NCBI GenBank assembly: GCA_015178975.1
Contig: WHVD01000037.1
Coordinates: 310,001-374,000, forward strand
DNA length: 64,000 nt
Reading direction: 5' to 3'
Origin: Hysterangium stoloniferum
Lineage: Eukaryota; Basidiomycota; Agaricomycetes; Hysterangiales; Hysterangiaceae
The notes beneath the pieces are model-generated. The model was not told the DNA's origin, searched no databases, and saw only the letters and a program-made list of their open reading frames with translations. This document shows positions 1 through 9,686 of the stretch, in pieces (position 1 is the first letter of the stretch; every line of letters begins with the position of its first letter). The position numbers and the translations under genes are program-made.

Positions 1-555
1 ATCATCACGTATAAACTGTTCTACGGCCAGGCTCGTAAATGCTCCTAGCCATCCGTTAACAGTGGTAGCGACGATCTTGTCCATAATCTCCTGAGCAAAT
101 TGTGCGGCATCTGACGCAAAAGAAGCTGCCTCCTGCTGTGTTTCTTGCCATTGGCGGTGTTGGTCGAATGAATCCCACGAACGAGGTTTTACGTTCCGCG
201 CGCGAGATGGCTTGCGTCGTGCAGAGTTAGTGTTGAATAGGCTAAACGATTTTGGCCCTGCGATATAACCCAGCGCGACGCCCAATACACCAATTAGAGC
301 ACCCCATTTCACAAAGAATATCGTTGCTCGCACAAGGAATGTTGTTGTGTGATATAGCGAGAGGAGAGCAAAGTATATCGCAAAAAGAGAGATGATAGGT
401 GGTAGGATGGTTTGAAGGTTAATCGAGTCGAGTGAGACATTGAGGAGGTTTTGCCCAAGAGACACAACATGGAAATACAAATTTGCCAGTGAGTCTATAA
501 GATATTGAGGCAAAATATCACGCAACGTCGCTAGCCATTTGTGAATCTGCTCCAT
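1..555 (-). CDS. Apq12-like two-pass membrane protein, 3' end outside the window
   Basis: An open frame of 185 codons starts at the ATG at 555 and runs off the left edge without a stop, so the C-terminus is missing. Residues of about 50-72 and 78-98 form two closely spaced hydrophobic segments (ending in GVLGVALGYIAG), followed by a basic stretch rich in R and K and then an acidic/Gln-rich helix. This layout, with the hydrophobic pair in the middle of a small protein, resembles the Apq12 family of nuclear-envelope/ER proteins that affect nuclear pore biogenesis and membrane lipid balance. That assignment is from remembered architecture, not from a search. No intron is needed in the visible part. 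It is transcribed away from the next gene and shares a 266-bp upstream region with it. It could also be an unrelated small ER membrane protein. Confidence 0.5.
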   Translation of the reverse strand, partial: MEQIHKWLATLRDILPQYLIDSLANLYFHVVSLGQNLLNVSLDSINLQTILPPIISLFAIYFALLSLYHTTTFLVRATIFFVKWGALIGVLGVALGYIAGPKSFSLFNTNSARRKPSRARNVKPRSWDSFDQHRQWQETQQEAASFASDAAQFAQEIMDKIVATTVNGWLGAFTSLAVEQFIRDD

Positions 556-821
556 TAGAATGTAGTAGTTTATGAGGATCGTGGTAGTCGTGCACTGACA
601 CCGCTGGGTATTCCTGAATTTGGCAATTATGGTGTCACGGATCCGGCTTCTTGGTGGCGGAGACCAATAATGTTTCGGCATGACCGGCACGCTGGATCTA
701 TATAAACATACGCTTGTTATGGGATCTGATTCTGCAGATCTAACCCCGACTCTCACCCTTCCTTCCATTGACCCGCTGTCATTCTTCAACTCTCTTCTCC
801 TCTTACTTTTCACTCCATCAC
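556..821. promoter_or_regulatory. Divergent promoter region
   Basis: 266 bp separate two start codons pointing outward. A good TATA element (TATATAAA, 699-706) lies 116 bp upstream of the rightward ATG, followed by a pyrimidine-rich stretch (770-812) typical of fungal transcription starts. No comparably clear TATA element is seen for the leftward gene. Confidence 0.5.
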
Positions 822-1446
822 ATGGCTCTCAAACGCAAATTAGAGGTCGACATTGATGTTGTCGTCGCTGCAGCTCATGTGTGTGCTATTTACCATATAT
901 TCCTATGTCACATTCTGTAGCTTTTTTGTCACAGCGTCCTATAAAACAGCTACGTATAAAACACGTCGAGTCTTCCTCTTCCACTACCTCCAGTGATGAT
1001 ATTGCGATGGATGATGGGTGCAGTATCTCCACAGCAGCTACTGGAACCGAGTCTCGTCAGTATCTAACCTCGTCTACGGTAGTGTACGTACTGAGATACG
1101 TTTTAGCCTCTTATCCTGCCTTCGATCTCTACCCGTTTCCTTCGTATGACTCTGCTGATGTGGATATGGACGCGGTAACTCAGACTTACAATATAACCAC
1201 TTCCGATTCTCGTTCCAGTTCTAATGCCTCCCAAGAGGCTTCGCAAAATATTGGCCTCCTCCAGCCGAAAAGCTCATTCGTACACAACGTGTGAGAATCA
1301 GCGTATTGGCTGTTCCCCTTCAGTATCCAGATCATTTTGCTAAATTTGTTATTTTCTTTTAAAGCGCGAATTGCTTTCAGATTCCTCGTCTTCGAGTCGC
1401 CTGCGAAGCTGGAATCGGTGGCCAACGCACTCTGTGGACTCAGTAA
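822..1446 (+). CDS. Small Ser-rich protein of unknown function, four exons, 141 aa
   Basis: Inferred exons are 822-878, 935-1055, 1107-1288 and 1381-1446; all junctions are GT-AG and the total of 426 nt stays in frame. The protein starts MALKRKLEVDIDVV, has a Ser/Thr/Asp-rich middle (SSSSTTSSDD), then a Tyr/Phe/Pro segment (FDLYPFPSYDS) and a C-terminal exon with PRLRVACEAGIGGQRTLW. I have a weak memory of similar C-termini in uncharacterised basidiomycete proteins, so the last exon is probably real. No catalytic motif or membrane segment is visible; the N-terminal KRK could be a nuclear localisation signal. The third donor (GTGTGAG at 1289) is the least certain: using GTGAGA two bases later gives a different and less convincing C-terminus. 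Confidence 0.5.
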
Positions 1447-2318
1447 ATACACTTGTCAAATACGTTCGAGAATCGTAGGCTGACATCCCGCACAGATGCG
1501 AGCAGTGCGGTGCAATCGAAATGATTGGTTCTTAATTCCTGAAAATTGCCAGTCCCACTTCCTATTTACCCCTCTACCTGCCGACCTTCCTCCGATTTTT
1601 TCCCGTTTATTCCCTATCTGCTTATCGACTTCCTTTTTTGTTCCCTGTATCATTCTTCGCCGCCTCTACCGACCCTAGACCTCTTTCGACATCCGACTTC
1701 GCCCTCAATACGATTGACTTCCACCTTCCGACTTCGCCCTCATACGACCGACTTCCACCTTCGCCTTCTGTTCCGACCTGTGCGCCTGACAACTTTTGCC
1801 ACTCAAGCGACAAAATGCCTCTGCAATTTTCGACTTCATCAAACAATCAACAAGGGATCCGCAAGCCTATCGACATTCAGCACCTTCAACTATTTTCGAC
1901 CATGCCACCGACCAATTCGCCTACTATGCTTAGTCGACTTCGCTCAATCAAGATCCCCATCTTCCGAAATAATGCTAGGAGGTTTGTTTTTTTTTTTTTT
2001 TAATCGTCCTGCTATCGCTCCCGTTTCCGACCGCTCCCGTACTATCCATGCTATTACTTATGGTGAATGGGTTACTGAAAAATGTTTTGTGTACTTATCC
2101 GATGTATGGTTATTGACAACAAAGATATATGAGCTGTTGTGCTTCTCTGTACTTGTGACATTTGATGGACATGTATGAGAATTTCGGGCCTTAAAGATGT
2201 GTGTGGATAAGTACTTCCCGAGTTAGGTGCCGCAGCACATCACGTGGCACCCATGTTGGCTGGCTTTTCAACATTGAAGTAACTTGCATCACATGAAACT
2301 TGAAAACCAGGAATACTA
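1447..2318. other. Intergenic, with a degenerate pyrimidine-rich repeat
   Basis: No gene supported. 1600-1960 is a C/T-rich stretch built from degenerate copies of CGACTTC(C/G)ACCTTCG; one roughly 34-bp unit is directly repeated at about 1694-1728 and 1727-1760. A T-run follows at 1984-2001. Long plus-strand open frames here are low-complexity artefacts. Confidence 0.5.
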
Positions 2319-2519
2319 ATGTCTTCGGATACTACGAACTGCCTCCGTTTTGATGCCGAGGGCGTTGACAGCTCTGCTTCTGTCAAACAGCTCATGTTAA
2401 GGGCGGAACGATTGTGCCTTGGTAAATGCCAAATCCAACTAATCAGGCCCTGTCTTCTACCAGACTGGCTTCTTATACGATGCCCCTCGAGAAAACTCAT
2501 GTTCTCACTTGAACCATGA
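2319..2519 (+). promoter_or_regulatory. Possible upstream ORF overlapping the mannosyltransferase start codon
   Basis: A 66-codon frame starts at ATG 2319 and ends with a TGA at 2517-2519 that overlaps the main ATG (2516-2518) as ATGA. If transcription begins upstream of 2319, ribosomes would end exactly at the main start, an arrangement that allows termination-reinitiation. The peptide itself looks unremarkable. The transcript start is unknown, so this may be chance. Confidence 0.25.
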
Positions 2520-4119
2520 GCATGGTACTTTTGCGAGCTCGGTTTCTGCCCATCTGGATCGTCGTAGCTTCTTCTCTTCTCTTTCTTTTCGCTTTGAATC
2601 GCTCTGGCCCGTCGTACCTAAAGCAATGGAAGAGTGGTGGCACAGCTAGCGACGGAAAGCCCAATGCTGTTATTGTTATGCTCGTTGCGCCATCGCGGAT
2701 GACGCGTAAGTTTCCTTGTTCTGGTTATTTCCCAGATGTAATAATTTGCATTATGCAGAGGCGGTGGTTAGCATTCGAAATATCGAGGATAGGTTCAATC
2801 GACGCCTTAAATATCCATATGTCATTCTAACGGAGGCAACGATAACTGATGAGCTTCGGGACAAACTAAACTACGTCACTGAGGGCAGAGGTACCTTTGG
2901 TGTGTAAATTCTCAATCTAGGTATAAACCGTGAATTTGATCTGTTCTGTCCAGCCAGTTTACCTGAGGATATGTGGGGACCCCCATCTTACCTGGATCAA
3001 GCGAAAATGGACGAGGCCCAAAGGACGTTAGGGTATGTCTAAATAGTTACTGATATATCATTGGAGCGCCGACCTTCTCCATTTAGGTTCACGTTGGGAT
3101 ATCGATCAATGTGTCGCTTTTATTCCGGATTTTTCTGGAAGCACCCCGCCATTGCCAAATATGACTGGCTGTGGCGATTGGATTCTGATATCGAGTTTCA
3201 TTGCGATGTCGTATGTAAAATTGCAAATATGGCAATAGCATGCTGACTCTCTGTGATCGTAGCCGTATGATCCTATTGCCCATGTGCGGGATGCCGGTGC
3301 CAAATATGGTTTGTCACATTTATCGTTTGCCAAAGACGCACTTGATTCCGATACGCTTCTCAGGGTTTGTTCAGATTTCCAATGATGCGGACTGGGTACA
3401 GCCCTCTCTTGCTGGAAACGTCTCTATGTTTATGGCCAGTCATGAACATCTAATTCCTACGAATGCAAACCACCGATATTCCTGGAAAGATGTGAACAAG
3501 GCATTCTCAGGTACCGCAGGCACACCTGACGCGACTATGCTTGCATTTTACGTATGCCTGCCTTTTTCCTATTACCAAGTATTCCATAACCATTCTCACA
3601 GAACAATTGGGAAATATCCCACCGGAGTTTGTGGACAAGTGACCTCTACACTGCCTTTTTCGAATATCTCGACCGGGCGGGAGGTACGATTACTCTTACA
3701 CCCTAGGGTTCATTCCTTTAGATATTTTATGCAGGGTTCTTCTATGAGCGCTGGGGCGATTCATTAGTGCATGCATACGCTGTGTCCATGTCATTGCAGA
3801 CTCACGAAGTAATGCAATTCACGGATATGGGGTAAGAGCACCACTGCCTTGGCATCTCATATTTTGATTCTGACACGGGTATCATCATCAGATATGAGCA
3901 TCAACATTGGCCCTTTGAGTGCCCCCCATTGAATCGCTGCACGTGCATCCGCGATTCGGTGGCTGAAGGTAAGTTGAGCTCATAGTTCTATTCAACGTAC
4001 CAGATTCAACCTTGCCGAACAGAATTTAACAACAGAGGTTATGAGTGAGTGACCACCCACAAGGATTCTGTTTCTTGTGTTGACATCCTGCTATTAGATG
4101 GTTCAATATTACGCAGTAA
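2516..4119 (+). CDS. Alpha-1,2-mannosyltransferase, GT15 (KRE2/KTR/MNT1) family, 355 aa
   Basis: Eleven inferred exons: 2516-2705, 2759-2899, 2954-3032, 3087-3210, 3263-3308, 3364-3551, 3602-3683, 3735-3831, 3892-3968, 4023-4044 and 4098-4119; all GT-AG and in frame (1,068 nt). The protein has a short cytosolic tail, one signal anchor (about residues 10-27, WIVVASSLLFLFAL), then a lumenal domain. Family landmarks in order: SIRNIEDRFNRRLKYPYV, YSGFFWKHP with WRLDSDIEFHCDV (the donor/metal-binding region), and NNWEISHRSLW through FFEYLDRAGGFFYERWGD, which holds the family's conserved Glu and the Tyr-Glu-Arg-Trp-Gly-Asp signature, then GYEHQHWPFECPP. GT15 enzymes are Golgi type II membrane proteins that extend O- and N-linked mannose chains with GDP-mannose. 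At 355 residues it is slightly shorter than the yeast enzymes, mainly in the stem. Which paralogue it is cannot be told from sequence alone. The short last two exons are the least certain. Confidence 0.9.
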
Positions 4120-4362
4120 TGTCACGGTTCGCTGCGGTTGATTTTTTGGCTTTTCCATTCCTCTAAATATTAACAGATCTTATGATATCTGAGCATAATT
4201 ATGAAACTAGAGGGACTACATGCTGGCATTTTCACGTCTCTGTAGACATGTAATCAAAAATCAGTACTTACTTCATTATTATGGACTTTCCTAATTGGGT
4301 GACGGAATTAAACGCACAATTTTGCTGGACACCTGAGGATTGTACGGTACATTGCTCTCAAC

Positions 4363-5631
4363 ATGAATTTTCTCCGCCTTCGTCCCCTAGCTCAGTCGGC
4401 CCTTCGCTCTCGTCCGTATAACACCTCCGTGCCGTTTATCCCACCCTCCTCTCTCGATGCCGTCGACCATTCATACCCAACGGCCTCCCTACGTCCAAAA
4501 CCCGAGTCACCCACCTTTTACACAGGTCGATCAGAATACTATGACACCATCCAAACGCTCGAAATCGCATTAAAAGAGGCGCAAATGCGCCTCCGTGCCG
4601 CTCATCTGTTCCCTTTCCCCGAGGCAGCCCGGGCCCATCTCCCTCCCGCGTTTGTGACCTGGAAGAACAAAGGCGAGCTAGGCGCGACACTTGGTCTATC
4701 GCTCACAACGGCGCGACATCGCAAAGCGACTGCGATACTGGCCCAGATGAATGAGCTGCGGCGCATTGCGCTCGCGGGCGGCGAGGACGGGATTGCACAG
4801 GACTTGAGGGGCTTTCTGAGCAAGTTTGAGCGGCCGAACACGATGCTGCAGCTATCACGGGGGAAACGGGCGGTCGCAGATGAATATGGGCGGACGTATG
4901 CCCTGGGGCGGCGGAAGGAGAGCTCGGCGCGGGTGTGGATGATTCCCGTCAAGACCGCACCGGCACCCCCTGTCGCAGCAGCAGACTCTCAGCAAGCACC
5001 CCAAAACGTGTCCGAGCAAGGAGCACCGGCTCAGGAACACAAGCTAGATCTCACATCCACGTCACCCGCACCCTCGCCCTCGCCGGCCCCCCCAGCACAC
5101 CTCGCCTCATCCGGCGAGTCCCTCCCTACCACCGCAATCCTTGTCAACAACCTCCCTCTCGCCACCTACTTCCCCAACGCCGTCGACCGCCAACGCGTCG
5201 TGCGGCCCTTCAAGCTCGCCGGTGTCTTCGGGGCATTCAACGTCTTCGCGATCGTCAGAGGCGGCGGGACGACCGGCCAAGCCGGCGCGGTTGCACACGG
5301 CATCGCGAAGAACATCGCGGCGCATGTGCCCGAGATGGAAATAGTCCTGCGAAGGGGTGAGTGTTCATGTTGTTGTTTTCGTTGCGTTGCGCCTGTGCCG
5401 CGGTTTCATTCAGCCTCTTTTTTCCGCGATCCTCTCCCTCTTTTTTTTATTTATTTTACTCAACTTTTCTCAAATTTTTGCAGCGAAAGTGCTTAAACGG
5501 GACCCGCGTATGGTGGAGCGAAAAAAGCCGGGTTTGGCGAAGGCCAGAAAGAGGGTGTGTACTGTGCATCCGGTTCTACTATGTTTCATAGACTAATTCG
5601 TTATGTGCAGTATGCCTGGGTCAAGCGTTAG
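4363..5631 (+). CDS. MRPS9: Mitochondrial small-subunit ribosomal protein uS9m
   Basis: Three exons: 4363-5356, 5484-5554 and 5611-5631 (361 aa), introns GT-AG. The first residues (MNFLRLRPLAQSALRSRP) are basic and free of acidic residues, as in a mitochondrial targeting peptide. The uS9 domain is in the second half: YALGRRKESSARVW opens it, a low-complexity Pro/Ala linker of about 60 residues interrupts it, then TTAILVNNLPLATYFP, RPFKLAG, RGGGTTGQAGAVAHGIAKN and, across the two introns, KRDPRMVERKKPGLAKARKR and the terminal YAWVKR. The invariant C-terminal Lys-Arg, which reaches the P-site tRNA in S9 proteins, is present, which fixes the last exon of only 21 nt. The long N-terminal part is usual for fungal uS9m. 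The third quarter has markedly higher GC than the flanks. It sits tail-to-tail with the homeodomain gene across a 952-bp spacer. Confidence 0.95.
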
Positions 5632-5916
5632 AAGTAGTACTGTTGGAAGGTATAGAGTTCGTTCATGTATGTTTGCTGGCTGCACTCAGATGTTCCGAGT
5701 CCCCTGGACTTTTCTGTCCAAGCACTCATTCACAGACGTGCTTGCTTTACTTACTTATCCTCCAATTTTCAATACATACAAACTACATTTGATTCATAGT
5801 AGCACAGGATGAACACAGGAGGAAAAGACAGGAAAGGCAAGAAATCAAAATCAGTGTATGTTGTAAAATCCCATACTACGAGTGGGAGAGGACAGAGAGG
5901 AAAGAGATGGAAGCAG

Positions 5917-5952
<36 letters not shown>

Positions 5953-6583
5953 TGAGTCGGAAGGGGAAAGTATGAGACCAAAAGAGTGTTATGGAGGGTA
6001 TAATATAGCATAAACCAAAGAAGGAATGTGATAGAACCAAGAGGTGGAGAAGAGCACGATGTCTATGATGGATATGGATATGACAATGTTGAGGTGAAGG
6101 TTGAGAATACCCTTCGATTTGACACTGACCGTCAAAAATCAGGGTAATGTCAACTAGGGTTTAGATCCTTCCGATCATTACGATTATTACGAGGAAGATT
6201 AGAATGTAGATAGTAAAGAATAAACGAGAGAATGGCGAAGGTAGTGATGGTAGTGGTAGCGGTGTCACGGTGAATTTTAGTATGCACACCTTGGGGTCAT
6301 GGTAGGAAACGCCTTCGGTACATAGGCCGGGGTATGAATAAGGACGAAGATAGCGCTAGCTCGGACGAGAGTAAATGAGGTGCGGGCCGTTGATAAATAT
6401 TAGATAAGAAGCTTGCTGGACGTAATGATTTATGTAGCTCCGGATATGAGAAGGCGGACGAGAGGGTATTGAGAATACGACGCGGAGGGTATCGCATAGG
6501 ATCATCGGTAAGCGAAGTTTGTGGGAAATGAGAAGAGAGGTTATCAACGGTGGCCATCTTGAAGAAGAGGCGGCGAGGCCAAA
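5632..6583. other. Intergenic between converging genes, with a GA microsatellite
   Basis: No gene supported. A (GA)n tract of about 30 bp lies at 5920-5949. The rest must hold the 3' ends of the ribosomal protein gene (+) and the homeodomain gene (-). No other structure seen. Confidence 0.5.
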
Positions 6584-8949
6584 CTAATACATCGTATAAC
6601 CCGCCACCCCACTCCCCTCCATATACCCCGCCAGTGCATGATGCATTTCCAAAACCTCATCTGTTTGGTCATGGTTCATGCTCCCTGCATGATGCACATC
6701 CATACCTACAACCCCCCTCACATTCGCACTTGTCGGAGTCGATGGACTTAATTCCCCGCCGTCTGGAACATGTAACATGCTCAGCTCCTGACCTTGTTCA
6801 CATGCCTGTCCGTTTCCTCGCGCGCCACCCTGGTGTTGCCGTTGATCTTGTCCGTTGTTACTTAGGCGATCGATATTACTCTGCTCCTGGCCGCGCCCAT
6901 GACTGTCGTTGTGATTATGAATGTGATTGTGAGTTTGCTCCCTCAGTCCCATCTCTTTGTCTACGTTGTCCTGTGTGATCCCATTGTGCCCCGACCCATG
7001 CCGCTGAAGTGCAAAGGCGAGCTCGCTGCTTTTTGAAAGAGGAACGTGCACGGGATCGGAAGGATATACGAGCTCCTGTTGGTGCGAGAGCGAGTGATGC
7101 TGCTCTTCTTTCGCGGGATGGTGTTGTTGATAGGAGTTACTGTCCCACTTATCTCCTACTTCGAGGGTTGAGAGCATCTCTGCTACTTGGCCGGTGCTAT
7201 TGATGAAGGAAGGGGGGGAATAAATAAATAAATAACAATAGGCGGAGAGGAAACGTCAAAAAATACGCACCAACTACCTCTTCTCCCCTGGCCGTCCCAC
7301 TCGCCTCCCGCCCCTACACTTACAATACTCCCAAATCTGCTTCCTCCCCCGCCCCACTCTTCATTCGCGGTATCTTCTTCCCACCCTTGCAAGCCACCAA
7401 CCCCAAAGCCTGTCCCGGGACGAGCATAGTCCCCATTCCCAGAGGCGCGCGAATACTCCCCAGACGTACCACGCGAATACTCCCCACTTGCCCTCGTAAA
7501 ATCACTACCCGTATAATCGCTGCTCACCGACGTCCTCGTGAACTCAATGAAATCACTCCCTGCGTACGAATAATCGACACTCGCGCTCCTCGAGGAGTAT
7601 TCCGTACCTGCCGAGTCGACGTACTCGGTACTACCCAAATACTCTGTTCCCGACGCGGCTGAGTTGGAATTACCGTCGAAAGCACTCGCTGTACCGAATG
7701 AATAGTCTGCGGCGGGTAATGGGCCTGGGACGGGGGCAGCGAGCGGACGTGGGGGGAATGCATACGGATAGTGCATGTGTTGAGCGTGTTGCTGGGTATG
7801 AGTATGGTATTGGGGGGCGGTGGGCAGGACATGAAAGGAGGCGCTCCGGGTGGCCATCCCTGGGGGCACTATCCTTAGCGGAGCGGGTGTTGAGGGGGAA
7901 TGGTGGTGGTGCATGGGGCGTGGGAGAGGGAGGGCAGAATTGGAGGCGGCAAGAAGGGAGATGCAGGGATGTGAATCGAGGCGGTGGAGGGAGGCGAAGG
8001 AGTTACGGCGGCGGTTGTTGTTATAGAGGGCTGTATCGGGGAGGGCGTCAAAAGTCGGGATGGGGGCGGATACGGCGGAAGAAGGCGCCGGGCATGAGGT
8101 GGCTATTGTCGTTGCTGTGGTCGTGGCTGTTGCTGTAGTGGGGGCAGCAGAAGAAGAAACAGACAGAGAACCATTTCGTCCGGGATCTGAATCAGAGACG
8201 GAAGAGCGCGTCGAGAGAGATGGCGGCGGAGAATCCGAGATTGAATCGTGTTCATGATCTGGCTCTCGGTCCTGTTCCTGTGGAGTGACAGGTGAATCTA
8301 CTTCGGCAGACGAAGGGTCGCAATCGTCGTCCTGATCTTGATCAGTGGAAGTAGAGGCGGAGGCGGAGGCAGATATCTGCTTTTTGGCGAGACGTTTTAC
8401 TTTCATGCGTCTGGATTACGGGAGAGAGGGATGAAATGGTAAGCACTAAGTAACCATATTATAGAGGGATGGAAATGAAATGGCCAAAGAGGCCATGAGC
8501 AGAGGGGGTGAAAATTGGACTAACCGATTCTGGAACCAAACCTGCAGGACAGAGATGGAGAGATGAGAGATCAGGGACAAGGGCAAGGACATAGAAACAC
8601 ATACCTGAAGCACGCGTGGAGACATCCCGAGCTCGACGGACAGCTGCTTTCTGAGAGCAGGGTTTGGCTTTGGGTCTGTCTTGAAAGTGTCTTCGAGGAC
8701 CTTGAGCTGTTCTGGGGTTGTACGACGGCGATGCTTGACGTGAGTAGGATCATAGATGTAGGGGTTGTTGAGGTTGACCGAGGAGTCGAAATGGGGGGGG
8801 AATGGGTAGTATGGCGGATGGTAGTTGATTTGGTATGGGTTTGGGTGAATGTGGCGAATGAAAGGCCCACCTGGGGGAGAGGAGTGATATAAACGATGAG
8901 GTGCGTTTTGAATGTGAATAGTATGAGTAGAGTGGAAAGGAGAGGACAT
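6584..8949 (-). CDS. Homeodomain transcription factor, 704 aa
   Basis: Four exons read leftward: 8949-8605, 8541-8525 (17 nt), 8410-7271 and 7196-6584; all GT-AG and in frame (2,115 nt). The homeodomain is at about residues 72-131: RRRTTPEQLKVLEDTF in helix 1, then LSVELGMSPRVLQ and VWFQNRRMKVKR in the recognition helix. Spacing between the helix-1 Phe and the helix-3 Trp is that of a typical 60-residue domain, without the three-residue extension of TALE types. The recognition helix is split by two introns around a 17-nt exon that encodes VWFQN plus part of the next Arg. After it come a Ser/Ala and acidic stretch, long His/Pro/Ala low-complexity regions, a Tyr/Ser repeat region (about 6 degenerate GEYSRASG/DYTGSDF units) and a Gln/His/Asn-rich tail. 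The start chosen is the first in-frame ATG. The domain resembles the non-mating-type homeodomain regulators of mushroom development, but I cannot say which one. The last intron (7270-7197) has alternative in-frame acceptors. Confidence 0.88.
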
Positions 8950-9133
8950 GGTGGTGAGAGGCAAGGAGGAGGAATGCAAGGGGCGGAGTGGAGGACCAAA
9001 GGAAAGGTTAATACTAATAGGAAGCAACCCGTTGAGGTGGTTGGCGCGGTAGACGCCAAGGAGCGGAAACGGAAGATGGAGGATTGGAGTGAAATAAATA
9101 ATATTTATTTATTATCTAGTCAAAAGTACATAT

Positions 9134-9686
9134 CTAATCCTCCAGAATCACAGGATTCCCCAGGACAAATAAGAGCAAAAGTGTCTGGAATCGGATTGTA
9201 TGGGTATGGCTATACTCCTCCTGGTCGAATTCAAGCTTAAGCACCGATGCATTGGTATAGCATTCGTATTCAGGCTTGATCCCAATGATGTACCTGTCAA
9301 TTGTCGCTATGCCCATTGGGTTAGCCGATATCAAAGATCGACGACGACGTCGAAACTCACCTGTGTGTGTAAGTTTTCTGTCCAACAACCAACATAGTGA
9401 CCAGGCAAAGAAACAGCTCTTCTAAGGGTTCCATGCGCCAATCAATGTACCACACTAGTGTTCCCACCGAGTCTAAGTCGAGTCAAGAACCTTAATACTG
9501 CGTGCGGTTCTGGGTGCCAACGGGTGTGGACATACCCATGTCCAATATGAACGTCGACTTTATCCCCATGCACTGGAACTGGAGCTTGAACCTGACCGTG
9601 GCGAAGTGATCAACCACTCCCCGTGTAAGGGCAGCAGGAACAGAGCTCTCAGGATCAGCGAGAATGGCTGGATCAATACTAGCCAT
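9134..9686 (-). CDS. Unknown protein, three exons, 140 aa
   Basis: Inferred exons, leftward: 9686-9536, 9472-9361 and 9293-9134, with donors GTATGT and GTGAGT and phases 1 and 2 that fit exactly (423 nt). The protein starts MASIDPAILADPESS, has a hydrophobic stretch around FLCLVTMLVV, then HRYIIGIKPEYECYTN and a second hydrophobic stretch TLLLLFVLGNPVI near its end. I do not recognise the family. The two hydrophobic segments could be membrane-spanning. It lies 185 bp upstream of, and in the same direction as, the homeodomain gene. A further in-frame-looking acidic segment (9690-9790) upstream lacks an ATG and a good splice connection, so the real N-terminus may be longer. Consistent splice phases over three exons are the main support. 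Confidence 0.45.

Noticed and set aside
1546-2178. A 210-codon plus-strand frame
   Set aside because: It is a C/T-rich degenerate repeat and a T-run; composition explains the lack of stops and there is no ATG-based or spliced gene.
4436-5344. Long frames on both strands inside the ribosomal protein gene
   Set aside because: High-GC shadows of a securely identified gene.
6550-8257. Several plus-strand frames (6550-6978, 7387-7662, 7698-8138, 8060-8257)
   Set aside because: They lie opposite the low-complexity exons of the homeodomain gene and have no domain or splice logic of their own.
6584-8949. Homeodomain gene as a mating-type (A locus) HD1/HD2 gene
   Set aside because: It is single, has a typical 60-residue homeodomain, and no divergent partner or the usual mitochondrial peptidase neighbour is seen.
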